Origin: Modicisalibacter sp049808615
Lineage (GTDB): Bacteria > Pseudomonadota > Gammaproteobacteria > Pseudomonadales > Halomonadaceae
Assembly (NCBI RefSeq): GCF_049808615.1
Contig: NZ_JBNCAN010000008.1
Coordinates: 1 to 64,000 of the forward strand
DNA length: 64,000 nt
Direction: 5' to 3'
In this document: positions 16,531-25,202 of the stretch, in pieces
Layout: the number at the start of each line of letters is the position of its first letter
Position numbering within the stretch: position 1 is the stretch's first letter
The notes under the pieces: model-generated
Databases searched by the model: none
What the model saw: the letters and a program-made list of their open reading frames with translations, nothing else
Told to the model about the DNA's origin: nothing
Translations under genes and position numbers: made by a program

Positions 16531-17469
16531 TCAGACAACGGGCAGCAGCCACTCCCGATAGGCCTTCAAGTCATCCCCGAGTTCGGCTCGCACCAAGCGA
16601 TGATAGAGCCGTTGCAGCTCTCGGGTGATCGGGCGCTCGCCCCGCCCTACCCGGCGCCCGTCCAGCTCGCGAATCGGCAATATCTCCGCCGCGGTACCGG
16701 TGAAGAAGGCCTCGTCGGCGGTATAGAGCTCGTCCCGGGTGATACGCCGCTCGTGAACGGTCATGCCCAGTCGTTCGCGAGCCAGCACGATGATGGTATC
16801 CCGGGTGATGCCCTGCAGGCAGGACGTCACCTCGGGGGTGTGCAGCACGCCATCGCGCACCAGAAAGACGTTCTCCGCCGAGCCCTCGGCGACATAGCCC
16901 TCCGGGTCGAGCATCAGCGTCTCGTCGAATCCGGCCTTGACCGCCGTGTTCAGCGCCAGCATCGAGTTGACGTAGTGGCCGTTGGTCTTGGCCCGGCACA
17001 GGCTGATGTTGACGTGATGACGACTCCAGGAAGAGGTCAGCACGCGCAGCCCCTCCTCGGCGGCCTCCGCAGAGATGTAGTGAGCCAGGTGCCAGGCGGG
17101 GATCATCACGTTGACGCTCAACCCCTGGGCGCGCAGCCCCATGCCCTCGGCACCGAAGAACACCGTGGGCTTGATGTAGGCATCTCCCAGGTCGTTGCGC
17201 CGCAGGGCCTCGCGCTGGGCCTCGATCAGCGCATCGGCGGTGTAGTCCAATGGCATGTCCAGGGAATGGGCGCTGTCGAGCAGGCGCCGGGTGTGCGCCT
17301 CGGCCCGAAACAGATGGGCGCCTTGCGGGCCGTCATAGGCACGCACACCCTCGAAGCAGCCCATGCCGTAGTGCAATGTATGGGTCAGCAGGTGCCCCCT
17401 GGCCTCACGCCAGGGTATGAACTCGCCATTGAGCCAGAACCAGCCATCGCGGTCACTGATCGATTGCAT
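16531..17469 (-). CDS. ilvE: Branched-chain amino acid aminotransferase
   Basis: 312 residues from the ATG at 17469, chosen because GAGAAG lies upstream; an in-frame ATG nine codons earlier has no ribosome site. It is a fold-type IV PLP enzyme: THTLHYGMGCFEGVRAY, the PLP Lys in CRAKTNGHYVNSMLA, ETLMLDPEGYVAEGSAENVF and FFTGTAAEILPI. It catalyses reversible transamination of Leu, Ile and Val with 2-oxoglutarate. It is the last gene of the TRAP/HDAC operon region and may serve that pathway, biosynthesis, or supply of leucine-derived 2-oxoacid for the liu pathway. Confidence 0.88.
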   Translation of the reverse strand: MQSISDRDGWFWLNGEFIPWREARGHLLTHTLHYGMGCFEGVRAYDGPQGAHLFRAEAHTRRLLDSAHSLDMPLDYTADALIEAQREALRRNDLGDAYIKPTVFFGAEGMGLRAQGLSVNVMIPAWHLAHYISAEAAEEGLRVLTSSWSRHHVNISLCRAKTNGHYVNSMLALNTAVKAGFDETLMLDPEGYVAEGSAENVFLVRDGVLHTPEVTSCLQGITRDTIIVLARERLGMTVHERRITRDELYTADEAFFTGTAAEILPIRELDGRRVGRGERPITRELQRLYHRLVRAELGDDLKAYREWLLPVV

Positions 17470-17529
17470 ATGCTTTCTCTTCTCTTGATCATCCATTGCA
17501 TGCCGACTGTCGATGACTAGCGGCGCGCT

Positions 17530-17707
17530 TCAACGTGCGAAACGCCCGGGGCGAAACGCCTCGAGGTTCACCGCGGGCTCGTCGTTGTCCACTAGCTGGC
17601 CGATCAGTTCGGCACTGGCGGCGGACAACGTCCAGCCGCAGGTGCCGTGCCCCGTGCTGAGATAGAGATTGTCGCGTCTCGCCAGCCCTGATGATCGCGA
17701 TCTGCAT
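17530..17707 (-). pseudogene. D-amino-acid dehydrogenase (DadA-like) remnant, internally deleted
   Basis: The remnant keeps a good ribosome site (GGAGGAGGG), an ATG and the first codons MQIAII, the start of an FAD Rossmann fold. A frame change leads directly into RRDNLYLSTGHGTCGWTLSA and ends PGRFAR, the C-terminus of DadA-type FAD dehydrogenases. More than a kilobase of the usual 415-430-codon gene is missing, so it cannot make an enzyme. The intact enzyme would oxidise D-amino acids to imino acids, the type of product RidA hydrolyses; the neighbouring ridA is also damaged. Confidence 0.75.
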
Positions 17708-17738
17708 GAATGCCCTCCTCCGGTACCCTTCGAAATGA

Positions 17739-18929
17739 TCAGAATGTCGCCAACGGCAACGCCGCGACCTGTTCATCGGCCTCATCCAGCGCACCATGCT
17801 GCATCCAGCCCTGCCGCCACTGCTCGATCAGCTCGTGTTGATGAGGCTGCAGCGACTGATAGCCCCAGGCGGCGATCTCGTCGTTCTGCGGGTCGTGAAC
17901 CCGGGTGCCGCTGCTCGCCAGGGTGGCGATCGCCGCATGGCCGCACAGGGGAACGTAGCCCTCGGAGTAGCCGCCTTCGTGGATCATCACCAGCCGACCG
18001 CCGCACAGATGTTCAGCCAATGCCCTTAGCCGAGCGGTCATCTCGGCGAACATGGCGCTGTTGAGCAGCATCTTGCCCAATGGGTCCTTGGCGCAGGCAT
18101 CGTAGCCGCAGGCGACAACGATCAGCTCCGGGCGAAAGGCGGCCAGGGCCGGCAGCACCAGTCGCGTGAATGCATGCCGATAGGCCCCGATGCCGCATCC
18201 CGGCGGCAGGGGCAGGTTGAGCGTGGCGCCCTGCCCGGCGCCCTCGCCCTGCTCGTCGAAGCCGCCGGTTTCCAGCGGAAAGTTGCCGGCCTGGTGAAGC
18301 GAGACGCTGAACACCTCGGGGTCGTCGTAGAAGGCGTCCTGGGTGCCGTTGCCGTGGTGAACATCCCAATCGAGGACGGCGACACGGCGCACCTGGCCCA
18401 GCGCGCGGGCACGCATCACCGCAACGGGAATGTTGCCCAGCAGACAGAATCCGCGCCCACGATCCGCCTCGGCATGGTGGCCGGGCGGGCGACACAGGGC
18501 ATAGGCGTTGCGATGGCGACCGCTGGCGACATCCTCGACGGCGGCGACGGCGAGCCCCGCGGACTGCTTCGCCGCGGCCAGGCTGCCCGCCGTATAGGGC
18601 GCGCAGTCGCCCGCATCACCGCCGCCCCGCCGGCTGCCGGCTTTTAGTTCCGCCAGATAGCGTTGGGTATGGAACCGCGCTAGATCTTCTTGCGTTGCCG
18701 CGGGCGGCTTGACGACGGTGAGTTCGTCGATCAACCCCGAGACTTCCAGCAGGTTCTTCAGGCGCCGCTTGCTCTCAGGACTCTCCGAGGCTGGCTGCGG
18801 CTGGAGGAATTCCCCCGGGGCCGAGAATACGCCGATCGCCCCGGGATCGTGCCAGAAGCAGCGCTCGTGCCAATAGAAGGCCGTGGCCTTTGTCGTCGCT
18901 TCACCGAGCATCTCGAACGCTTCCGTCAT
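17739..18929 (-). CDS. Histone-deacetylase-superfamily amidohydrolase (copy 1)
   Basis: 396 residues from the ATG overlapping the ridA stop (ATGA). It has the zinc amidohydrolase core of class II HDAC/acetylpolyamine amidohydrolases: YALCRPPGHHA with the His dyad at 151-152, VLDWDVHHGNGTQDAFY with zinc ligands Asp189 and His191, GYDACAKDP with Asp277, and the catalytic Tyr321 in HEGGY. Bacterial members remove acetyl or other acyl groups from amines. Paired with a second copy and a TRAP importer, it probably deacylates an imported N-acyl compound; the substrate is unknown. It is cytosolic, with no signal peptide. Confidence 0.85.
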   Translation of the reverse strand: MTEAFEMLGEATTKATAFYWHERCFWHDPGAIGVFSAPGEFLQPQPASESPESKRRLKNLLEVSGLIDELTVVKPPAATQEDLARFHTQRYLAELKAGSRRGGGDAGDCAPYTAGSLAAAKQSAGLAVAAVEDVASGRHRNAYALCRPPGHHAEADRGRGFCLLGNIPVAVMRARALGQVRRVAVLDWDVHHGNGTQDAFYDDPEVFSVSLHQAGNFPLETGGFDEQGEGAGQGATLNLPLPPGCGIGAYRHAFTRLVLPALAAFRPELIVVACGYDACAKDPLGKMLLNSAMFAEMTARLRALAEHLCGGRLVMIHEGGYSEGYVPLCGHAAIATLASSGTRVHDPQNDEIAAWGYQSLQPHQHELIEQWRQGWMQHGALDEADEQVAALPLATF

Positions 18930-19135
18930 GCGCCTTTGAGCGCCGCCACGACCATGATCTCGATCTTCCATGCCGGATTGGCCAGACGCTCGTCGATGGC
19001 CTCGAGCACCTGCTGGGTCTGCCCCTGCATGTCGGCACCGGGATCACTCGGTACCTGGCTGGAAAGGTAAACAAGGTCGTTGTGCATGACGACCTGGCTC
19101 ATGCGCTGGCTGGCGCCGAGGTAGTTGATGCTCAT
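18926..19135 (-). pseudogene. RidA/YjgF-family protein with in-frame internal deletion
   Basis: 69 residues instead of the usual 115-130. The start (YLGASQRMSQVVMHNDLVYL) and the end (PAWKIEIMVVAALKGA) are normal RidA ends, but they join directly at IDERLAN. The middle, including the conserved Arg that binds the substrate carboxylate, is absent. The frame is preserved and a good ribosome site (AAGGAA) remains, so a short protein may be made but is unlikely to hydrolyse enamines or imines. The joint at RLA suggests deletion between two short direct repeats. It overlaps the following HDAC-like gene by 4 nt. Confidence 0.7.
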
Positions 19136-19160
19136 GGTGTTTCCTTTGCTTGATCATGGA

Positions 19161-20195
19161 TTATCGACGGAGAAAGCCACGCAGGAAGGCGGCAAGGTTG
19201 GCGCCCAGGCTCTCGGTAGGGTAACCGCCCTCCTGCACCACGACGCTGGGCAATTTCAGCGCCGCCAGCCGCGCGCCGATACGCGTGAAATCCTCGGTCT
19301 CCAGCGCCAGGCCTGCCAGAGGATCGTCCTTGTGGGCATCGAGCCCCAGGGCGATGACCACCGCCTGGGGCGCGAACTCCTCCATCCTGGCCAATAGACG
19401 CTCGAGGTTGTTCATGAAGAGAACGCCATCGCTGCCCAAAGATAACGGTATATTTACATTGTATCCCTCTCCCTCTTCCTCGCCACGCTCGTCCTCGCCG
19501 CCCCAGAAGAACGGGTAGAACTCGCTGGGGTCGGCGTGCAGCGAGCCGGTCCACACATCGTTGCGAGCATAGAAGATGTCCTGGGTGCCGTTGCCGTGAT
19601 GCAGATCGACATCGACGATGGCGACCCGCTCGAAACGCTCGCGCAGGATACTGGCCGCCAGTGCCGAGTTATTGAGAAAACAAAATCCCCCGGCCCGTTC
19701 GGGGCCGGCATGGTGGCCCGGCGGCCGGCACAGGGCATAGGCCGACGGCTCACCGTCGAGCACCGCCTCGGCGGCGGCCTCGGCGCTTGCCGCACTGGCC
19801 AGGATGCCGGCGAAGCTGTCCGCGCCGATCGGACAGGCCATGTCGTGCAGATGCCAACCCGCCTGCCCTACCGGATGGTTCGGGTAATGATGCCCGCCCC
19901 CGGTGGGATGCACGTTGGGCGCCACCAGCTCGGAGGCACCAGGCATGGCCTGCCAACGCGCATGAATGGTCTCGAGGAAATGCAGATAGCGTGGCGAATG
20001 GATCGTCGTCAACCGCTCGCGCAGCCGGGGCGAATCGATGTCCGCAGGCGCCTCGAGCGAGAGCCCGAGACTGGCCAGGGCATCGGCCAGGCGTTCGGCG
20101 CGCTCGGTGCGCTCCGGTGACGGCGCCGGGGCGCCGCGCAGCAGGAAGGTCGAAGGCGCATGACGATCCTGCTCGGTGGAATAGAAAAACTTCAT
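19161..20195 (-). CDS. Histone-deacetylase-superfamily amidohydrolase (copy 2)
   Basis: 344 residues from ATG 20195, which has GAGGAG just upstream; a longer frame has none. Catalytic set: His161-His162 (RPPGHHAGPER), Asp197 and His199 (IVDVDLHHGNG), Asp286 (GLDAHKDDPLAG) and Tyr325 (EGGYPTESLG). An insertion rich in Glu/Gly (GGEDERGEEEGEGYNVNIPL) is seen at 232-251. Compared with copy 1 it has HPTGGGHHYPNHPVGQAG, a loop typical of acetylpolyamine amidohydrolase-like enzymes. It follows the TRAP permease by 35 nt and is in the same operon. Confidence 0.87.
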   Translation of the reverse strand: MKFFYSTEQDRHAPSTFLLRGAPAPSPERTERAERLADALASLGLSLEAPADIDSPRLRERLTTIHSPRYLHFLETIHARWQAMPGASELVAPNVHPTGGGHHYPNHPVGQAGWHLHDMACPIGADSFAGILASAASAEAAAEAVLDGEPSAYALCRPPGHHAGPERAGGFCFLNNSALAASILRERFERVAIVDVDLHHGNGTQDIFYARNDVWTGSLHADPSEFYPFFWGGEDERGEEEGEGYNVNIPLSLGSDGVLFMNNLERLLARMEEFAPQAVVIALGLDAHKDDPLAGLALETEDFTRIGARLAALKLPSVVVQEGGYPTESLGANLAAFLRGFLRR

Positions 20196-20230
20196 AAACT
20201 CCTCGATATGACTTCTGACAATGACTCCTC

Positions 20231-21508
20231 TCAATCCAGCAGGCCGGGTATCCAGGTCGACAACGCCGGGAACAGTGCCAATAGAACGATGACCGCCAGG
20301 AAGGCGAAATAGAATGGCAAGGAGGCAATGATCGCCCGCTCATAGGGCACCTCGGCGATGCGTGCCGCGGTCATCAGGGTCATGCCCACTGGCGGTGTGA
20401 CATTGGCGATGTTCAGGGTGACGATCATGACGATGGCGAAATGCAGCGGATCGAAGCCCAGGCTGACCATGGCCGGCACGATCACCGGCCCGATGACCAC
20501 CAGCGCCGGCAGCACGTCCATGACCGTGCCGATCACGATCAGCAGCAGGCAGACCAGCATGATCTGCACGAAGGGGATGTCGCTCAGGGTGGTGATCAGT
20601 TCCGCGGCGTCCCGGGCAATCCCCGAGCGGGTCACGAACCAGCCGAGCACCGCCGAGGTGGCGAGCAGAAAGAACACCACCCCGGAGAAGCGCGCCGTGG
20701 TGACCAGGGCATGCCAGACCTTGCGCAGGGTCAGGTTACGATAGAACACGAAGCCGATGACGATGGCGTAGACCGCGGCGAAGCCGGAGGCTTCGGTGAT
20801 GGTGGTCATGCCTGAGAGAATGCCGCCGAGGATGATCAAGGGCACCAGCATCGCCGGCATCGCCGACAGAAACGCCAGCACCGCCACCTTGATCGGCGTG
20901 GCGCCCTGCTTGGGATAGTTGCGCTTCCAGGACAGCACGAAGCTGGTAACGAGCAGTGTCAGCGCCATCAGGATACCGGGCAGGATCCCGCCGGCGAACA
21001 GATCGATCACCGAGATGTCGCGCAGCAAGGTGGCGTAGACCACCATCACTACGCTGGGCGGAATGATCGGCCCAATGATCGACGAGCAGGCGGTGATCGC
21101 CGCGGCGTATTCGGCGTCATACCCCTGCTTCTTCATCTCGGGAATCATGATCTTGCCGATGGCCACGGTATCGGTGATCGCCGCGCCTGTGAGCCCGGCG
21201 AAGAACAGCGAGACGGTCACATTGACGTGACTCAGAGCCCCACGCACCTTGCCCAGCAGGGCATTGTTGAAGGTGATCAGCTTCTGGGTCAGGCCGCCCT
21301 GGTTCATCAGTTCGGCGGTGAAGATGAAATACGGCACGGCGATCAGCATGTAGCCCGATACGCCGGAGAACATGCGATCGGCGATGATGCCGACCATGCG
21401 TTCGCCGCCCAGGGAATAGACGCCGGCTACGCCGGAGATCGCCATGACCACGGCCACCGGGGCGCCGATCAGCAATACGATGATAAAGGCGATGATGGCG
21501 GCACTCAT
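20231..21508 (-). CDS. TRAP transporter large permease (DctM type), system 3
   Basis: 425 residues with about 12 helices. Family landmarks are LFFAGLTGAAITDTVAIGKI, IIGPIIPPSVVMVVYATLLR and NIANVTPPVGMTLMTAARIA. It overlaps the DctQ stop by 4 nt (ATGA) and is followed by the HDAC-like genes, giving a P-Q-M-amidohydrolase operon. Its sequence is clearly distinct from systems 1 and 2, so it probably moves a different substrate. Confidence 0.92.
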   Translation of the reverse strand: MSAAIIAFIIVLLIGAPVAVVMAISGVAGVYSLGGERMVGIIADRMFSGVSGYMLIAVPYFIFTAELMNQGGLTQKLITFNNALLGKVRGALSHVNVTVSLFFAGLTGAAITDTVAIGKIMIPEMKKQGYDAEYAAAITACSSIIGPIIPPSVVMVVYATLLRDISVIDLFAGGILPGILMALTLLVTSFVLSWKRNYPKQGATPIKVAVLAFLSAMPAMLVPLIILGGILSGMTTITEASGFAAVYAIVIGFVFYRNLTLRKVWHALVTTARFSGVVFFLLATSAVLGWFVTRSGIARDAAELITTLSDIPFVQIMLVCLLLIVIGTVMDVLPALVVIGPVIVPAMVSLGFDPLHFAIVMIVTLNIANVTPPVGMTLMTAARIAEVPYERAIIASLPFYFAFLAVIVLLALFPALSTWIPGLLD

Positions 21509-22050
21509 GAGCGCGTCTCCTGGTCGTTACTGGAGAGCACTTCGTCGATCAACGCATTCTCGTCGGCGAAGTGCTCCAGCAGGCTGAAGCCCTGCACCAG
21601 ATGCAGCAGGAAGATCGTCCCGGTCAATGGCACGGTGATGGCGGTCCAGCGATAGGAGATCTGGATGTTGTCCGACACCATGTAGACCTGAGTGGCGTTG
21701 GTGAAATAGCCCCAGCCATACCAGATCATCAGCAGCGCGAAGAACGCCATCACGGCAAGCGTGGCCACGGCGGCGGCCTTTACCAGGGGCATGGGCAGCA
21801 GGCGCACCAGCAGCGTCATGGCCACATGCTCCCCGGAATGCAGGGCGATGGTGATGGATACCAGACCGATCCAGGGCAGGAACAGCCGCGCCAGGGAATA
21901 GGTCCAGCTCAGGGCATCGCCGGTGAACAGGGTATAGAGGAAGCCGGTGAAGGAGATCGCCAGCATGGCCAGCACGCAGGCCACACAGAGCACGATGGCC
22001 GCCTGGTTGACGGCATCGCTCACCCGCCGGGCATTATCGAGTATCGACAT
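21505..22050 (-). CDS. TRAP transporter small permease (DctQ type), system 3
   Basis: 181 residues from MSILDNARRVSDAVNQ; upstream codons in the same frame overlap the binding-protein gene and are rejected. Four membrane helices. The conserved W-x-x-x-x-ARLFLPWIGLVSITIALHSG region is present, with GEHV in place of the usual DxHI loop. It lies 7 nt after the binding-protein stop. Confidence 0.88.
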   Translation of the reverse strand: MSILDNARRVSDAVNQAAIVLCVACVLAMLAISFTGFLYTLFTGDALSWTYSLARLFLPWIGLVSITIALHSGEHVAMTLLVRLLPMPLVKAAAVATLAVMAFFALLMIWYGWGYFTNATQVYMVSDNIQISYRWTAITVPLTGTIFLLHLVQGFSLLEHFADENALIDEVLSSNDQETRS

Positions 22051-22057
22051 GAGAAAC

Positions 22058-23137
22058 CTATTGACCGTAACGCTGATAGGCCTCTTCCGGCAGCGACTCA
22101 CCCAACGACGCCACTTCGGCCAGCAAATCGTCAATCAATTGGGCATCCAAGCCATAATCGTTGACGATCCACTCCTTCCAGGCAGGACGCGCGATCTCGG
22201 CCATTCGGGCGCGCTCCTCGGCGGGCATCAGATAGCACTCCTCGAATAATTCGCAGGACTTCTGCCAACTGGCCGTGGCCAGCGCACCCGAGGCGCCGTG
22301 GCTGAGAGTGATCGCCTCGCGAGCGGCTTCGGTGATCACCCGCCGGTACTCTTCGGGTAGCGATTGGTACCAGGCTTCACTCACCATCCAGGGAGCGCTG
22401 TTGTAGACATGGCCAGTCAGGGTGGTGTAATCCGTGACCTCGTCGAGCCCGAACGTGGTGTTGATCACCGGGGCATTGAACTGACCGTCGGCCAGGCCGG
22501 TTTCCAGCGCCGTGATCAGCTCACCCCAGGGTAGCGGAGTGGCCGAGGCACCCAGGGCCCGCATGACCGCGACGTGGGCCGGATTCTCCTCGGTGCGGAT
22601 GTTGAGCCCCTCGAGATCCTCGACGGTCTTGATCAGTCGCTCGTTGTTGGTGAATGCCACGAAACCACCGCCATCATCGAAGGTGCCCAGATAGCGCATA
22701 TCGGCGGCCTCGATGGTGCCGTGCATGAAGTCGGCAAACCATTCACTGTCGAAGAAGGCCCATGCCTGACGCCAGTCATCGAACAGGAAGGGCGCGGTAA
22801 CGGCCTGGTAGTCCTGATAGAACGAGGACATGGCCCCGGAGGTGAGAATGGTCGATTGCAGCGCCCTGCCACCGGCCTGGACCTGGGAACCGGTCTCGAC
22901 CTCGGAACCGAGTTGCCCACCCCCGAAGATGGAGACCACCACCTCGCCGTCGGTGCGCAATTCTACTAGATTCTTGAAGTGCACCAGGGCGGGATAGATG
23001 CTGTTGTTGGAGAGGTTCTCGGGAATCAGCGTGGCGATGGCCATCTCGTATTCCTGAGCCTCGGCGCCAGGCGTGGAAAACGCCAATGGCAAAGCCGCAG
23101 CGATCGCCGTGACGGTCGCGAGTTTATTGAAACGCAT
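22058..23137 (-). CDS. TRAP substrate-binding protein (DctP type), system 3
   Basis: 359 residues from MRFNKLATVTAIAAALPLAF, a Sec signal peptide cleaved near GAEAQE. The start has AAGGAAG upstream; a longer frame begins within the leader. Mature features are VVVSIFGGGQLGSEVETGSQ, EDLEGLNIRTEENPAHVAVM with the ligand Arg, and ALETGLADGQFNAPVINTTF. It is the first gene of the operon and its receptor. The ligand is expected to carry a carboxylate; an N-acylated amino acid would fit the downstream amidohydrolases. Confidence 0.9.
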   Translation of the reverse strand: MRFNKLATVTAIAAALPLAFSTPGAEAQEYEMAIATLIPENLSNNSIYPALVHFKNLVELRTDGEVVVSIFGGGQLGSEVETGSQVQAGGRALQSTILTSGAMSSFYQDYQAVTAPFLFDDWRQAWAFFDSEWFADFMHGTIEAADMRYLGTFDDGGGFVAFTNNERLIKTVEDLEGLNIRTEENPAHVAVMRALGASATPLPWGELITALETGLADGQFNAPVINTTFGLDEVTDYTTLTGHVYNSAPWMVSEAWYQSLPEEYRRVITEAAREAITLSHGASGALATASWQKSCELFEECYLMPAEERARMAEIARPAWKEWIVNDYGLDAQLIDDLLAEVASLGESLPEEAYQRYGQ

Positions 23138-23257
23138 ACTGTCTTCCTTGTTGTTATGTCTTCGTGTTGTCGTTGTTGTATCGACCCGAAACGAGAGGCC
23201 CTCAAGGTAGCCGTCTCGCACAGTACCCTCCTAAGTAGAACAACCTGTTTGCGTATT

Positions 23258-23275
23258 GAAGTCTAGTCAGACTTC
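23258..23275. promoter_or_regulatory. Operator-like palindrome upstream of the TRAP/HDAC operon
   Basis: GAAGTCT, AGTC, AGACTTC: perfect 7-bp arms, about 120 bp upstream of the binding-protein start. No T-run follows, so a regulator site is more likely than a terminator. No regulator gene is adjacent. Confidence 0.45.
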
Positions 23276-23364
23276 TCGGAACTTGCTTATCGGAAAACTA
23301 ACGGTGCGATGGAAAGGCGGACAGAGCCACGAACACCGACGGTACCCATGACCTGTGGTGAGTC

Positions 23365-23535
23365 TCAGCAACGCCCTTTCTTTGCCTGCCCAGGGGGACA
23401 GAAGTCTCCGCCATTCCGATGATCATGGTGACCGTCGCCGATCTCGATTACCGGCTCGGGATCGATGCGTGCCGGCGTATAGCTACAGCCAGCCAACAGC
23501 AAAAGTACCAGACTCAATGATCCAAAAGCGCGCAT
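23365..23535 (-). CDS. Small lipoprotein
   Basis: 56 residues from MRAFGSLSLVLLLLAGCS. The lipobox LLAGC places lipidation at Cys17, giving a mature peptide of about 40 residues with DGHHDHRNGGDFCPPGQAKK near its end; the C-terminal CPPGQAKKGRC pattern occurs in other small proteobacterial lipoproteins. The ribosome site (GAAGGAAA) supports this start rather than an ATG 14 codons earlier. Function unknown; the His cluster and Cys pair could bind metal, which is inference. Confidence 0.7.
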   Translation of the reverse strand: MRAFGSLSLVLLLLAGCSYTPARIDPEPVIEIGDGHHDHRNGGDFCPPGQAKKGRC

Positions 23536-23640
23536 ATTATTTCCTTCTTCTAGTATTAAAAGACCGCCCATTATCAATACTACCAGCTTAAAGAAAACAC
23601 TACCTCGACGTAAGTCTCATAGGATGTAGACAGTAAACGC

Positions 23641-23676
23641 TTGACAGTGACACCACTATCGATGATTTTGGTATAC
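23641..23676 (+). promoter_or_regulatory. Probable promoter/operator of the purine deaminase-permease operon
   Basis: A perfect TTGACA -35-like hexamer (23641-23646) lies 145 bp upstream of the deaminase start. GTATAC (23671-23676), inside TTGGTATACAACAA, looks like a GntR-type operator half-turn. The matching -10 box is not clear. Confidence 0.4.
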
Positions 23677-23790
23677 AACAACGGTACACAAAACAATCAC
23701 CGGCTCCCAGAGCAAGGCACCTGAACCACACTGATGTGGGTAACCCTTCGGTTAGTCCAGTTGCCGGTTGCTATCGCTGAGGAGAGCCCC

Positions 23791-25146
23791 ATGACCGACA
23801 CAGTACGAACGCTCTGGATTCGCAATCCGCTAGCCTGCGCCGACCCCGACGCAGCAGGTGGCATCGTCATTCAGGGCAGACGCATTCTCGAGAAGATTGC
23901 CGCGGGCGCTCAGCCTCGCCAGCCAGTGGATGAGACCTTCGATGCGTCTCGGCATGTGCTATTGCCCGGGCTGGTCAATACCCATCATCACTTCTATCAG
24001 ACCCTGACGCGTGCTTATTCCCCTGCGCTCAACAAGGAGCTCTTCCCCTGGCTGACAACGCTCTACGATGTCTGGGCGAATCTCGACGAGGAGCAGCTCA
24101 TTCTGGCCAGCGAACTGGCCATGGTCGAGCTGCTGATGTCGGGCTGCACCACCGTGGCCGATCATCACTATGTCTTTTCCGGGGCTCTGCTCGGTGCCAT
24201 CGATTGCCAGGTGGAAAGTGCTCGGCGGCTTGGCGTACGCGCTGCCTTGACTCGCGGTTCGATGAGCGTGGGCCAGGAAGATGGCGGATTGCCGCCCCAG
24301 TCGGTAGTGCAGGATGAACGGACCATCCTCGACGACAGTCAACGCCTGATCGAGCGTTACCACCAGCGCGGTGACGGCGCCATGACGACCATCGCCCTGG
24401 CGCCCTGCTCCCCTTTCTCGGTCAGTCGCGAACTGATGCTCGAAAGCGCGCGACTCGCCGAATCCCACGACGTACGTCTGCATACACATCTCGCCGAGAC
24501 CGAGGACGAGACCGCCTACTGTCAGCGCCTTTTCGGCATGCGTCCGCTGGATTATCTGGAAGAGTGCGGCTGGTTGACGAACAGAACCTGGCTGGCCCAC
24601 GGCATTCATTTCAATGACGACGAAATCAGACGCCTGGGACAGGCCGGTACCGGCATCGCCCACTGCCCCTCGTCGAACATGGTGCTGGGCTCCGGCATGT
24701 GCCGCACTCTGGAGCTCGAAGCCGCCGGAGCTCCGGTAGGACTTGCGGTGGACGGCTCGGCCTCCAACGACCATTCCAATCTTGCCAATGAGATGCGCCA
24801 GGCCCTGTTGCTGGGCCGGCTGCGTTATTCGCCTAGTGATGTCACCCATGAAGACGTCATCCGCTGGGCAACACAAGGATCGGCGCGCTGTTTGGGACGA
24901 GCTGATATCGGTGGGCTGGAACCCGGGCAGCAGGCCGATCTGGCGCTGTTCAAACTCGACGAACCGCGCTTTTCCGGTGCGGAGAATCCTTTGGCTGCGC
25001 TGCTGTTGTGTGGCGCCCAGCGTGCCGACCGCGTCATGGTCGCCGGGTGCTGGCGGCTGATCGATGGCCTACCCTGTGAAATCGACCTGGGTAGCTTGAT
25101 GGCCCGGCACGACGAAGCGGCCAGGCGACTACGCAATGCACTATAA
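23791..25146 (+). CDS. 8-oxoguanine deaminase-like amidohydrolase
   Basis: 451 residues from the ATG preceded by GAGGAG. A cytosolic metal-dependent amidohydrolase of the 8-oxoguanine deaminase/TrzA-AtzB group: PGLVNTHHHFYQTLTRAYSP (H-x-H metal site), LHTHLAETEDE, WLAHGIHF, GIAHCPSSNMVLGSG and GLAVDGSASND with the metal Asp. It would deaminate 8-oxoguanine to uric acid. The following NCS2 purine permease supports a purine substrate. Hydroxyatrazine-type or other guanine-like deamination cannot be excluded by sequence. Confidence 0.8.
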   Translation: MTDTVRTLWIRNPLACADPDAAGGIVIQGRRILEKIAAGAQPRQPVDETFDASRHVLLPGLVNTHHHFYQTLTRAYSPALNKELFPWLTTLYDVWANLDEEQLILASELAMVELLMSGCTTVADHHYVFSGALLGAIDCQVESARRLGVRAALTRGSMSVGQEDGGLPPQSVVQDERTILDDSQRLIERYHQRGDGAMTTIALAPCSPFSVSRELMLESARLAESHDVRLHTHLAETEDETAYCQRLFGMRPLDYLEECGWLTNRTWLAHGIHFNDDEIRRLGQAGTGIAHCPSSNMVLGSGMCRTLELEAAGAPVGLAVDGSASNDHSNLANEMRQALLLGRLRYSPSDVTHEDVIRWATQGSARCLGRADIGGLEPGQQADLALFKLDEPRFSGAENPLAALLLCGAQRADRVMVAGCWRLIDGLPCEIDLGSLMARHDEAARRLRNAL

Positions 25147-25202
25147 CGAACACCCCTGATCCCCTAGCTATCTGACAACAACAAGCAGGAGCACTACCGA
25201 CA

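Noticed and set aside
16291..17520. 409-codon plus-strand frame opposite ilvE
   Set aside because: Antisense to a clear aminotransferase and without a recognisable motif.
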